This document shows, piece by piece, positions 10,939-22,100 of a stretch of DNA of 42,739 bases. The translations under genes were made by a program, and so were the position numbers. The notes beneath the pieces were generated by a model. The model worked only from the letters and a program-made list of their open reading frames with translations. It ran no database searches and was not told the origin of the DNA. Origin of the DNA: Bigelowiella natans CCMP2755 (taxonomy: Eukaryota; Cercozoa; Chlorarachniophyceae); assembly GCA_000320545.1 (NCBI GenBank), contig ADNK01000060.1:25001-67739 (forward strand), in the 5' to 3' direction. Each line of letters begins with the position of its first letter. Position 1 is the stretch's first letter.

Positions 10939-12216
10939 ATTTGGACGGAATAAGTAACCATGAGAATTGCGTGGCATCCTTTATAGACGTCTACAGTCGA
11001 AGCGTCTGAACAAGACAAATGCGAAGAATATGCACAACAATAACGACAATACAACGACGAAGATGACAATCAACAACACAGGTCTTTGTTAAGCACCGCA
11101 TCAGCCCTCTCTCTCTCTATCTTTCACTTTCTCTGATACATACTCAAGCTATCATACATCTAAGACAACATCAGACGGAAAGGATAACCACAGATACGTT
11201 GATCTATAATCGTCACCATTAGACCACCAATAGACGATGGCACTTCTACTGCATTGCTACCGCTTTACCACTAATACGCACTACTACTACTTCTCCTACA
11301 TACAACCCGCTACTATCGTCTTTGGCAAAGCATCAGAAGACAGTTTTCCTTGAGCGACTAAACTCCTTATTCTGATGGATGAATAGAAGGATTATAAATT
11401 GTTCTTCCAGCTCCAACAGTAACAGCAAAACTACCTCGCTTCCTGGTCGGTCATAGTCCCTTTGTCCACAACATCCCACACTTCAACCTGATTCATGCAG
11501 ATAATTCATCGAGGGGTCAGTCACATGTTAAGCGTTCAATACATCGTGTTTGTTGTTGCTGTTGTTGTCGTTGTATTGTCTGCAAGTGATAGTATCCTAC
11601 CTGCACTAGGTCGCTCGTTGTTTTGTAGTTCCAGTCGATATGCGCAACCTAGTGTGAACAACGGTAGTTAGGCATGTTGAGATCTATATACACAACTCAT
11701 CCAGAATTGAAGAGACCAATGAATAATTGACCACAAGTTGGCAGGTTGTATTCCTATTTGTTGTTATTATTCATGCAAATTTCGGAAAAACAGCCACCTG
11801 AATCTGTGGCGTCGGTATATGGTCCTTAACAAATGACTTTCCTTCCAGCCTGTAGAATAGAAAGTGAATAAAGTTGTATTAGCGCGAAACAAAGTATTGC
11901 ATCGTCCAAAACAAGCACCGAGTTACTACCTTCTAAGGAGCGAGGTTTTCCCGGTTTCTCTTCCCCCGCGTATCACAATTTTCACTAAAATAGGTCAGTG
12001 TATGTGCAAAGTATTTAGAATACGTAGAAGTCGCATGTGTGCAGGCATATTCTGCGAAGAATGCGAAACTTTTAAAGAATAATCTTTCAGCTCATCATTA
12101 CTGTTATATCCAGTTCCTTGTCGGAGCTTTCTTTGGATGTGCGGGTGCATGCGATTAATGCCCCGGGATTTGAGCGCAGCCTCCTGAGCGCTCGGCCCAG
12201 ATTCCGTATTCCCCAT
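6458..12216 (-). CDS. RABL6: RABL6-like (Rab-like protein 6 / PARF) GTPase
   Basis: Starts at ATG 12216 (MGNTESG; the Gly2 could be myristoylated). Well-supported exons: 12216-12102, 11984-11930, 11849-11798, 11648-11601, 11487-11435, 11371-11307, 11005-10959, 10846-10726, 10578-10430, 10253-10206, 9968-9927, 9802-9724, one or more ending at 9282, 9147-9006, 8812 to about 8684, 8514-8389, 8072 to about 7728, 7287-6984 and 6594-6458. GTPase-like signatures: P-loop GGRETGKT (residues 45-52), HIDWNYKTTSDLVQ, VEVWDVVDKG, MDPTRKWTFDYV, ILLMANFRDL in place of NKxD, and LKQLYNWLNIPFL, each matching animal RABL6 in order. The C-terminal half is low complexity: Asp runs encoded by (GAT)n, Gly runs, and a final lysine block (KPAKKKKKKKKEKN) before the stop, as in RABL6. 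Exon borders between 9590 and 9300 and around 7450-7660 are unresolved. One weak donor (GTTGTA) is used after 11307. Confidence 0.85.
9248..9274. repeat. (CT)n microsatellite in RABL6-like intron
   Basis: Perfect CT array just downstream, in gene direction, of the exon ending at 9282. Confidence 0.95.
10265..10298. repeat. (AT)n microsatellite in RABL6-like intron
   Basis: Perfect AT array in the intron just before the exon that starts at 10253; it ends about 12 nt upstream of that acceptor. Confidence 0.95.
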
Positions 12217-12383
12217 GCTATTTCTCCTCTCTTTCTCTTTCTCTTTCTGAAGGACATAGAGTTGAGCATGTTAGACAGGTGGCGTGAGAACCTAGCTTGC
12301 TAGCGCTCGCAAGGTTGGGAGAAATTTCACAAGCATATGCTTTACAGCTCGCTACTTTCTTTTGATCTAACCCTTTTTATCAG

Positions 12384-12513
12384 TATAACCTTGAATGCGT
12401 GTCAGCGGAGGAAGTAAAGGCTATTGCAGAGTGGGGATACTTCTTCTTTGGATGGTGCCGATGATGAAATTATCGGCGATATTATTATGGAAGAACAACC
12501 TCCTCCTTTTTAG
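12384..12513 (+). pseudogene. Orphan terminal-exon-like fragment, possibly frameshifted
   Basis: A good acceptor (TTTTTATCAG, ending 12383) is followed by an open frame reading NLECVSAEEVKAIAEW. At a run of four G (12433-12436) the frame changes: skipping one G gives continued sense to SSLDGADDEIIGDIIMEEQ and a TAG at 12511-12513. Without the skip it stops at 12462. No upstream plus-strand exon is visible before the divergent RABL6-like gene begins at 12216. It may be a gene remnant, a duplicated exon, or one frame read wrongly because of a homopolymer error. No family recognised. Confidence 0.25.
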
Positions 12514-13266
12514 CTTGTTTTATAGGTTATTTTCCAATGATTTTTGGTACGTGATGCTGATGATGCAGCAACAGCAGAAGAAAAAGAAACAACGAAACAA
12601 AGAAACAATAACAAATTAGAACAATTAGGTTATTCTATCATCATTATTGTTTCCTTCTGTGATACGTTCGCACTGTCCTTAGATATCGCTATTTCCTTTT
12701 ATTTATCTGAAATAAAAGTGGATGATTGATGTTGTAGTAGTTATTGCTTTTGGTTTTTGTGAATAATGATGTAAAAGTATCATTATCAAGACTGAAACTC
12801 GTAGGTTTATAGGGAAAATTAATGTAGATCTAGATCTACTGACTTTATTCTCTTTACATGAACTTCTCGTCTCTCGTCTGATGAAAAAGGAAAGGTTGTT
12901 TTTCCATGAATTTCCATGATAGATTTTCATCCTCAGACTAGGAATTTCCTAGAAGGTACGACATGATGAAAAATGAAAAATGGAAATGAATTGGAAAATA
13001 GCGTTGTTCATTCGTTTTTTAGTGTTTCCCGCACTTTTTCTTCAAACGGACAGTTTTTCAGAACTACAGTTATTCACACAGATGCTAAATCGTAATGAAT
13101 AGATTTTATTTCTTAGCTACGACATCAATATATCTTTGAATATACTACATTCTGATGGTACGCATTCAGTGTTTTTTGAAGGAAGTGTCTTGCGAGCCGC
13201 AAAACTCACGTAAAACGAGGACCTGCTCCACACCCGCTGTAGTAGCAAGGCTAATTACGCAAGACT
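12514..13266. other. Spacer upstream of TXNDC9-like gene
   Basis: AT-rich, no exon recognised on either strand. The last 300 bp should hold the promoter of the plus-strand gene at 13267; I see no distinctive element. Confidence 0.5.
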
Positions 13267-14144
13267 ATGTCAGAGAACCAAATGCGTGAAGTGCACCTGC
13301 CTCCTGGGGCGGGGGCATCCGCACAACAGCGCCTCGCAGATGTCAAGAGTAAAGTGACCGAGCAAGTGATGCGGGCTGTGAAGGACACAGAAAAGCAAAT
13401 CGATAAAGAGATTCAAGCCCTCGACAACCTGAATAAGTCCGACCTGGAAAGTATTCGGAGAAAGCGAATGATCGAGATGAAAAAGAGGGCGGAGAAGATG
13501 TCTGAATGGCGATTAAAGGGCCACGGAACTTACACAGAGATTCAAGACCAGAAAGACTGGTTTGAAGAAGTGAAAAAAAATGAGCGAACCATTTGCCTAT
13601 TCTACCGGAACACTACGAACGCTTCCGATAAGTACACACAGATCTTAGACAAGCACCTAGGACAATTGGCTGTGAAGCATATGGAAACAAGGTATCTCTT
13701 TGTGGCAAGTATCACAATTAAAGGGTCGATGTTCATAAAAAACTGTTTGCATTTAGGTTTATTAAAATTAATGCAGAGAAGTCGCCCTTCCTTGCCAAGC
13801 GGCTAAATATAGTTTTGCTTCCTACGATCCTGTGCACGAAAGATAACTACACTCACGGTAATTATATTTTAAACATAACTTATTCATTCTCCCTCAGAGT
13901 TGTAAATGCAGATCGAATCGAAGGCTTCGACCCTCTCGGCGGAACCGATAGCTTCTCCACACAGACGCTTCGGGCTCGCTTAGGACAAAAAGGAAATATT
14001 GATTACGACCCATTAGTAGATAAGCCAATACAAGAAAAGGAGCTCTATACTACTACAAAATCAAACAAAAGCGGCAAGGCAATCTATGAATCGAGATTGG
14101 CTCAGCTTGGAGACGATGATGATTGGGACGATATCTCTGATTGA
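13267..14144 (+). CDS. TXNDC9: TXNDC9 (phosducin-like, thioredoxin-fold) protein
   Basis: Member of the TXNDC9/APACD/PLP3 group, which modulates CCT chaperonin folding of actin and tubulin. Exons 13267-13691, 13757-13857 and 13900-14144 join with closed phases to 256 residues, close to the usual size. N-terminal helix region with KQIDKEIQALDNL; the family hallmark KGHGTYTEI followed by an acidic segment; thioredoxin fold from ICLFYRN through LDKHLGQLAVKHMETR; KINAEKSPFLAKRL; cis-proline loop LLPTILCTKD; FDPLGGTDSFSTQTLRARL; acidic tail DDDDWDDISD. As in the family there is no CxxC, so it is not an oxidoreductase. The third exon is best entered after CAGAG (13896-13899) rather than after CAG, because only that closes the phase. 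An AATAAA lies 63 nt after the stop. Confidence 0.93.
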
Positions 14145-14206
14145 CGCAGCCCTTAAAAATACTATGATCAGCAAGAGTAGAACCCTAACATGTGTCAGAA
14201 TCTCTA

Positions 14207-14212
14207 AATAAA
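14207..14212 (+). terminator. AATAAA polyadenylation-like signal
   Basis: Located 63 nt downstream of the TXNDC9-like stop codon; position fits a 3' end signal. Confidence 0.5.
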
Positions 14213-16150
14213 CATCGCTTGAAATGTACTAGCTATAATGTAGGTAACATGTGATATTATTCAAGCTGTGCTTGCCGCTTAGATCGCAGCAGCCGAGCGA
14301 CCTCAGGGAACTTTCATTTGCTTCAAGCAATAGCACTCATTTGAATCGAATGATACGAATTTATGTTCATTTGAACGAGCAATTGCAAATAATGACCATT
14401 ATTGCAACGGCGCATCATAAGCTAATATTATTCGATCACCACCCTCGTATATTAATTTAATTTACTATAGACATTTATAACAGTTATTACACATCAGATA
14501 TTCTTTGTCTATTCTAGTATTGTCATACCTATAGACATCTAGACATACGTATATATATAACATAATGAACATGCTAGTCGTTATTCATAGCATTCAATTC
14601 GATTTATGGTCCTCACTAGCTCATGTGTACGTATAATATACGTGTGAAATGTGAAATGTATGTTTTAGCGCGTGCTGCGTGCGCATCATCGGTGCTAGAG
14701 TTTAGCTACGTAGGTACGCGCTGTGCGAACGCAATAATTGTCGAACACACAGATCTCATTGGATTGATTCGATCAAGGCCGGATGATCGACTGTAATATA
14801 ACTTACACGTCAAACATGAGAATCGGAAATGCATACTAACAACAGTGGTAAATTGCATTTAAAATTTATGCCATTATTTAAATTAAGCGAACTGAATATG
14901 TAACACTTTTCCAAATACCGCAACGGTTGAGAAGTCAACAGCCTTCAACAATTCACGTGATAACAGTACCAATAGCAGTAAAATTGCTGACAAGAATCTT
15001 ATTATCGGCCCGCGCGCCCCTATTGTGCTTTTGAATATATGTTATGCACTGCGACCAGGAACTTAGAAAAATATTGCAGGTGTCTTTGGAAAATGCCCAT
15101 TGGTAAAAAACCAAACCATCTCGTACATCTGAGCACTGAGCAGCTTGCGTAGGATTGACGAAATATTTCATTCTTTACCAAAAATAGTTTGTAAAAGGAA
15201 ATTCATCGCTTCCATGTAGTCTACGAGAAGATAAATGTTTTTGAAACGAACTCTATCAGATTGCTCCTGGTATCCCAATCTCTTCAAAACCAAACAATGT
15301 CAATGCATTTGTCAGAGTGCCCTCTGTTCTATTTGTGGGAGGTCGAATCAAAGGTTCTCTCCAATGGATGGATATCCATCGCATATGGTTCAAGAATATT
15401 ATATTGCAGTGGTAGAGGAGCTTAAGGAAAGGGGCAAACGGCGTGTCTTCTACGGTTCGTCATAATTCAGATTGGTAGTCAGAGGGTATCGGCCGTTAAT
15501 GAATTCATCCCAGCCGTGCTTTTCAACCAGAAAATGATCGATGATGCGAGGAAAAACTCTGCAAATCGCCTACATACCATCCAGATGTGTGTTCTGCGCT
15601 CACAGAAATAGGAATTTAGTGGCGAAGTGCCAGTTAAAAAAGTTTACATTGGATCAGGCAGTAAGTTCACTTTTGTTCTGGGTGAGATGTCGTCAAGAAT
15701 AAAAGCAGGTGATATCCATCATATATACCCAGGTTGCATACTGAAAATGAGTTTGTTTTTATTTTAAAATGTTTAAATATTTGATGTCGCATAAATATAA
15801 AGCATGGGATATAATCGTTTTTTGGAATTCGAAATTTGCATTATTTCGCCCATCTCCCGTTTCATGGGGACCGAGTGGCGTTACTAGATCTGCCCGCCAA
15901 CCAAATTCCACACGCAAAAACTCGTTTAGCTTGCCACTTCAGGCTTAGCAAAGAGGTATTATCCGTAAATAAAGTCGTTGCTGTGTAATCTTACTTATGC
16001 GCTGGTTGCCATTAAACATTAGCTTGTAAGTGATTACATAACCTATTTTGGAAAACAAACCTTATTTTTTTAAAACGATATGTTTCTCTTTTTGTGGATG
16101 AGTATTAATAATCCATATATTGCTAAGCTCTACGAGGTTTTGGTGTAATC
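14213..16150. other. AT-rich spacer, no gene seen
   Basis: About 1.9 kb between TXNDC9 and the dynein gene. An open frame at 15235-15465 (76 residues) has no family similarity and no convincing splice partners. Nothing resembling tRNA or other RNA genes was found. Confidence 0.5.
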
Positions 16151-19100
16151 ATGGCCAATGAGGAGTCTGCTTCCACGGCGGAGGAAGCCCTCGCCAACTC
16201 GACGGGAGCGAAACCTGAAACTAAGGTAGACAAAAAGGAAACCGAAGTTGGAACCACAGAAAACAAAAAATCTGATTCTCCCGGTGAGTCTGAAGGCAAT
16301 CCTGTAGCAACAAAAAATGAGGCTAAGACCAAACAAGAAGGAGAAGCAGTTCGGCAACAGGAGGAAGAAGTAACTGCCGCAGATCCGGCGCTAGTACAGT
16401 GGATTAAAGATAACACTAATATCAAAAGCGAGTGGCAGGATGAAAACGTGGAAGTCGTAGAGAAATTTCTAGTCAAGCCCGAGTGCCGCAAGCTTGTTGC
16501 ATTTATGAATGAAGATGGAAAGCTAGAGGTGCAGCTTGACACTTTTCCTTCACTAGGGGAAACTAAGAAAATACAGTTTTTCCTTAAAGCGTTTCCAGAA
16601 ATGGAGTTGAACGTTGATAGTATAGGCGACTGCATATTCCATGGAATTTTGAGTGGAGATGAGACGATGGACAGCTTAGTAAGAATTATGCAAAGTTTAT
16701 ACATACCAACCTTCCTTGGAAATAAGACCTGGCCGGAGAGCGTGCGCAAAGAATTTTCCGGGCAGCTACACCGATTTATGGCAACCCTAGTTGATGCAAC
16801 AAATCAAAAGAAGGGGAAAACAATTTTGTATCTCCCTGAGGAGGACCTCTCTGATGCTACCATTGCTTCAAAAAATAAGGTCTTCAATAAACCACCGAAA
16901 ATATTCTTACACACCCTTGTGCTGTTCATATCAAGTGTAATAATATTCCCACGTATGGCTCCACCACCATCTTACACTTGTGTGAAATTTTTGATATTTA
17001 ATAAGGATTTGGTGCAACGACTCGAATCCACACTTTTGCATTGGACAAAGCAAATTAAGGAAGTTGTGAGCGGATCTGAGAACACTCAGCAACTTGAGGC
17101 TTCTGGGCCGATCGAAGAGATCGAATTGTGGGGTAGACGTGATAAAGATCTGTCTGGCATAAAAAGGCAGCTTGAGCAACCCAGACTCAAAGAAATTATC
17201 AATGTCCTACAACTTGCTAAGTCTTCTTATGTGACTAATTTCCAGAGTTTGGCGTCGATGATCCATGAAGGTTCAAGTGAGGCTATATCAAACTTGAAGT
17301 TTCTCAGTCCTCTTAAAGCTCCATGCGAAAAAATGGCTAAATCAACCCCAGACAATATCCCAGATATTTTACCGAAAATTCTTAACATCATCCGCATGAT
17401 CACGACCCTCTCGCCGCACTACTCATCGCAGGTCGTACTCCCATGCTATTTTTCTTACATTCTTTGACACATTTACCAATTCATATTATTAATATCAGGA
17501 AAAAATTACCAATCTCTTACTGCGCGTAAGCCACCAGATCATCGTGCAATGCAAAGCCAATATAAACCTTGAGGACCTATTCGGTAAAGACGTTACGGGC
17601 TGCATTGCAGCTTTGTCGCTCAATATTCATTGTTGCGGCGAATGGCGCAAGATATACGATGAGACTGTAGAATTGATCTCAAGGTCTAATGATACAAGAA
17701 AGTGGGACTCGTTCGATCATGGAACAATATTCGCTCAAATAGAAGCGTTTAAGAAGCGATGCTTCGACCTAACGGAAGTGTGCGAGGGTCAATTGCAATT
17801 CTCCAGAAAATATATTAAAGTAAAGCCTGGTGAGCGCGCGCCAATACCGGTATTTGGTGGTTCCAGTGGGAGAGCAATTGGTAAGAGCCTCTTTGAGATC
17901 GAAGATGCGTTCGAGAAACAACTCAATAAAATGAGAAACCTCGATTACGATATCTTAAACGTTAAGTCAACGGATTGGCATGACGATTTCAACGCGTTCA
18001 AAGACGGCATGAGCGACTTAGAAGTAATGCTTACAAACGTGATATCGTCCGCCTGGGAAGGAATCTCAACAGTCAAGAGTGGCGTGGAGCTTCTAGACGC
18101 CTTCTTCCAAATCGCGCGCAGGAACACCATGAAACCACGTCTTGCTGCGCGCGTCTCTGCAGTCTACACCATGTTTGCAGCGGAGGTTTGTGGCGAAATC
18201 CGAATTAGCATTAGATCCCACCCATATATTGCATCACAGTACATGTTTCTATTGTGTTAGGTGAAACGTGTCAAGAATTGTTTTGAGAGCGATAAACGCC
18301 CAGATGCGATGCATTCAAGCTCTTGCGCCCCCATCCGTCGCAATTCACGCATGTGCGGAAGCGCAATGTGGGCTCGAGGACTCCTTGAGCGTGTCAGAGA
18401 GGACATGGAGATTTTACAAGAGGCGACCTGGCTACCCCATGTTGTTGAAGCATCTGAGGTGATTACCTACAGCATTTGTTTTTTTTTGCTTTATCACTTT
18501 TCAATCAGTATTTTTAATCAATATTTTGAAAGAGAGAATAAAAAATTTAGTTCCTAAAAGATCATCAAGCCCCTTCCTCTTAAAATTTACCCATCATGAG
18601 CTCTTTTGTCATCGTTAAATATTCTGTTCTCTGAGATATTCACTGAGACTCATTATTACTGGAACCGTAGGCGGTGAAGAAGTTTAAGTCTCTCGAATCG
18701 CTGCTTGTCACGTACGTGAGCAGTGGCTGCTTTGACAAGTGGGAGCAGCAGATCCGCGATGAAGAGAAAGCTATGCCATCTAAAGAGAGACTGAAGCAAT
18801 ATTTGCTATCCCGGTCCTCGAGCCTGTCAACTGAATCTGTTCTTGGCGAAAGCCATCTGCTTGTGAGAAATCCTGAAGGCAGACTAGAATGCCAATTCGA
18901 CAAGCGCATCATAGAGGTGCACAATGACGTGTACTATTGGAATATCTTCAACGAGGTCTTCACGCAGGATGCGGTTAGCATCCCTCACCAGGCCCGTCAG
19001 ATCCAGATTTTGCAGGAACGACTTCGAGTGATCCGTGACCAGGTGATGCAAGTCGTTAGAGAGTACAACAAGACTAAGGAGTATCTAACTGACGACGAGG

Positions 19101-22100
19101 AGAGGCTCTTTGAATACCACCTTGGTAAACTCGATCGTTATGTCTCCATCGGTATTAACCGCCTGACTTGGGCAAAGAAGGATTACATCAAAAAATTTGT
19201 TGGAGATTCGACCGATATGTGTCAGAACCTGTTCGATACAGTCTCCATCTTCAAGGAGAATAATGAGAGCATCGATCGCATCTGTGCCCAAATCTCCAAG
19301 AGTGAGTTGATCAAACTCATTCCTAATAAGGTGTACTTCGACGAGGAGTTTAATCAGATTCAGCGCCATCACCACGTAGTCTTACAGAACCGTTTCCACA
19401 AGTGGCATGCAAAGATTAAGGAGACTTTAGAAGGTTCATACAAGTTCTTCGAGAATGTGCCGCTCCCTTCCGTGAAGAAGGAATGGGCGAAGTACATTCG
19501 TAAGATCGATAAGAAGCTGCTCGGGTCGTTCAAGAAGGCGGTTCGTAATAGCCTTACCAGACTCTCCCATCTTGTTAAAGTAAAGGAAAAGGCCGCGTCT
19601 GACAGGGAGATCCAACCTCTGTTCAAGATCTCAGTTCGCCTTGACCGAAAGGACATCGCATTTGAGCCATCGATGAACAGTCTGAAGAAGACCGTGAGGA
19701 GAGTGCAGAAAGAAGCAATAAAGTGCCTCGAGGTGTTCCCGAAGATGATGGAGTCGCTCGACTCAACCAAAGCCGTACGTTTAGCGGGCGTGCAATGGGG
19801 CGACGTTGAGTCGAAGGAAGGAGGCGAAGAGGGATCAGCTGAAGGAGGAGAAGAGAAGAAAGAGGAGGCGGATGAAAAATCAGATAAGAAGCCAACAACT
19901 TTCCATCAGGAGATTGTGAGCCATCCAAGCACCAAGGAGATGCTCAAACGCACCGATCTAGGAATGCTAGAGACTCACGAGAAGATGGACGCACATGTGC
20001 AGAAGGAGTACAAACCCCACAGCAAAATCTGGAACACGGACAAGAAGAAGTACGTGCGCAGTTGGGGCTCGACGAGACCTGGTCTCAAGGACTTCGTGCA
20101 GAATATCAAGATCTACGAGAACAAGAGCTCACAGTTTCAGCACTGGGACAATATAATTCATGTTGGTTTTGTACGCCTTGACATTAACGCAGTGAAGGCG
20201 TCGCTGATACAACAATGTGGTAATTGGAAGAAGGAGTTTATCACGCTCCTACATAACGTTGCAAGTACCGAGTTGATGAACTTACAGGACTACTTCCAGC
20301 ATAACTCTAGAGTGCTCAGGGAGCATCCAGAGAACCTAGTCGAGCTCAAAGATATGAATGATTTGCTTGCAAAAGTTAACAGTAATAAGGAGGCAACGCA
20401 TCAGCGCTTCGAGCCACTGGAGTCTCAGTATCGTGCGATGGAGAAATTTGGTAAACACGTGTCAGATGATGAGAAGGAGATGCTCGAGAGCCTGCGCTCC
20501 AACTGGACCGTCTTTACTGAAATGCTTGCTGCAACCGAAGAGCGCATGAAGCGTGTTAAGCAGAACTTCAAAAAGCAGCTCGAGGAGAGCCAGCAAAATT
20601 ATTCGCGTGACATTGCACAAATGCGCAAGAACTTTGTCCAGTTTGCGCCATACAAATCTGATGTTGAAGCGGGACAAAAACCCGACGTCGCAAAGGCTAT
20701 GCAGTTTCTTGAAAGAGAGAAAAAGGTATTGACGGACATGGCTGCACGGGAGAAGTCGATGCAGGCTGGCATGCAACTATTCAAGCTAGACCGAATCGAC
20801 TACCCAGAGATCAAGAACAATGAGAAGGAAATCAGGCTTCTGGAGAAACTATGGAGTTTGTACGAGAATTGGTTTCGGCATTACGACAGCTGGAAAGGTC
20901 TTGAATTTACCCAACTGGATCCAGAACAACTTGATCAATTCTCTCGATTGAACCTGAATAAGCTCAAGAAGCTGTTCCAGCAGAATAAGCGTGTGCAGGG
21001 CTGGCAAGCTTGGTTCACTCTTGACGAGACTATCAAACAGTTTAAAAAGACCATGGGGCCGATCAACAATCTTAGAAACCCTGCAATAAGACAACGGCAC
21101 TGGGACACCCTAAAGAAGGAGATTGGCAAATCTGACTTCGATCCTTATAGGTGGGTGTGTATGTGTGGTGATGGTGGTGGTTTCCAGAGAATGAATATCA
21201 ACAGAAATAGTACGTAGAGTAGTATTTCTAAAGTGTAAGAGGGAGAATAATGTGCTCTTAGTTGCCAGTCAATGATGTCGTGTGATTGCTACGATTCTGA
21301 TTGCATTCCTAGAAACCTGATCCATATATTCTTTTTATTCTACTACCATACAGTAAAGAGTTCACTCTCGGGACAGTGATCACGCTCGGTTTGCATAAGA
21401 TCGAGGCCGAAGTCGCTAATTTAGCGTTGATTGCGATGAAGGAATTGGCGATGGAGGGAGCTCTTGGAGACATTGAAGGAGCTTGGGGCGAAACTGAACT
21501 TGAGATCATCGTGTAAGATAAATGAAATAACATAAAAATAAAGAGTCTTGACATCTGACATACAATCTCAATAATTTTTCTTTCGTTTTGGTTCACACAT
21601 CCTTTGTCTGCTATGTAGGTATAAAGCGGATTATTTCAAAATTATCGGTGTTGAAAATCTCAATGAAACACTCGAGAATCATCAATTACAGCTCTCGACA
21701 ATGAAAAACTCTCCCTACTACGCCACCTTTGCCACTTCAATAAACTTTTGGATGAAAACTCTCAACGACATCGTCGAATGTATGGACGCTGCATTGCTCG
21801 TTCAGCAGCAATGGATGTACCTCGAGAGTATTTTCAAAGGCTCAGATCATATTCGTAAACAGTTGCCTGAGGAAACCAAGTTGTTCGAAGGAGTGCATAG
21901 AGGCTGGCTTGACGTCATGGGTACAGCGAATCAGATCAAGAATGTGCAAAAGGTCTTCACACAACCTGGGCTAGTGAAAAGACTTGCGGCGTTCAATGCA
22001 GACCTCGAGAAGATCCAGAAGAATCTCGCACAATTTCTTGCCGGTAAAAGAAAGGCTTTCCCAAGGTTCTACTTTCTTTCAGATCAGGACTTGTTGGAAA

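Noticed and set aside
15235-15465. 76-codon open frame with several cysteines
   Set aside because: No similarity, no Kozak-like context, no partner exons; length is not unusual for chance.
14213-16150. Search for tRNA, rRNA or snRNA genes in gene-free stretches
   Set aside because: No cloverleaf-compatible A/B box pairs or conserved rRNA words seen by eye.
16880-17005. In-frame coding segment in the dynein N-terminus
   Set aside because: It is AT-rich, hydrophobic, bounded by AAG|GTCTTC and TAATAAG|GAT, and interrupts a conserved block; treated as an intron.
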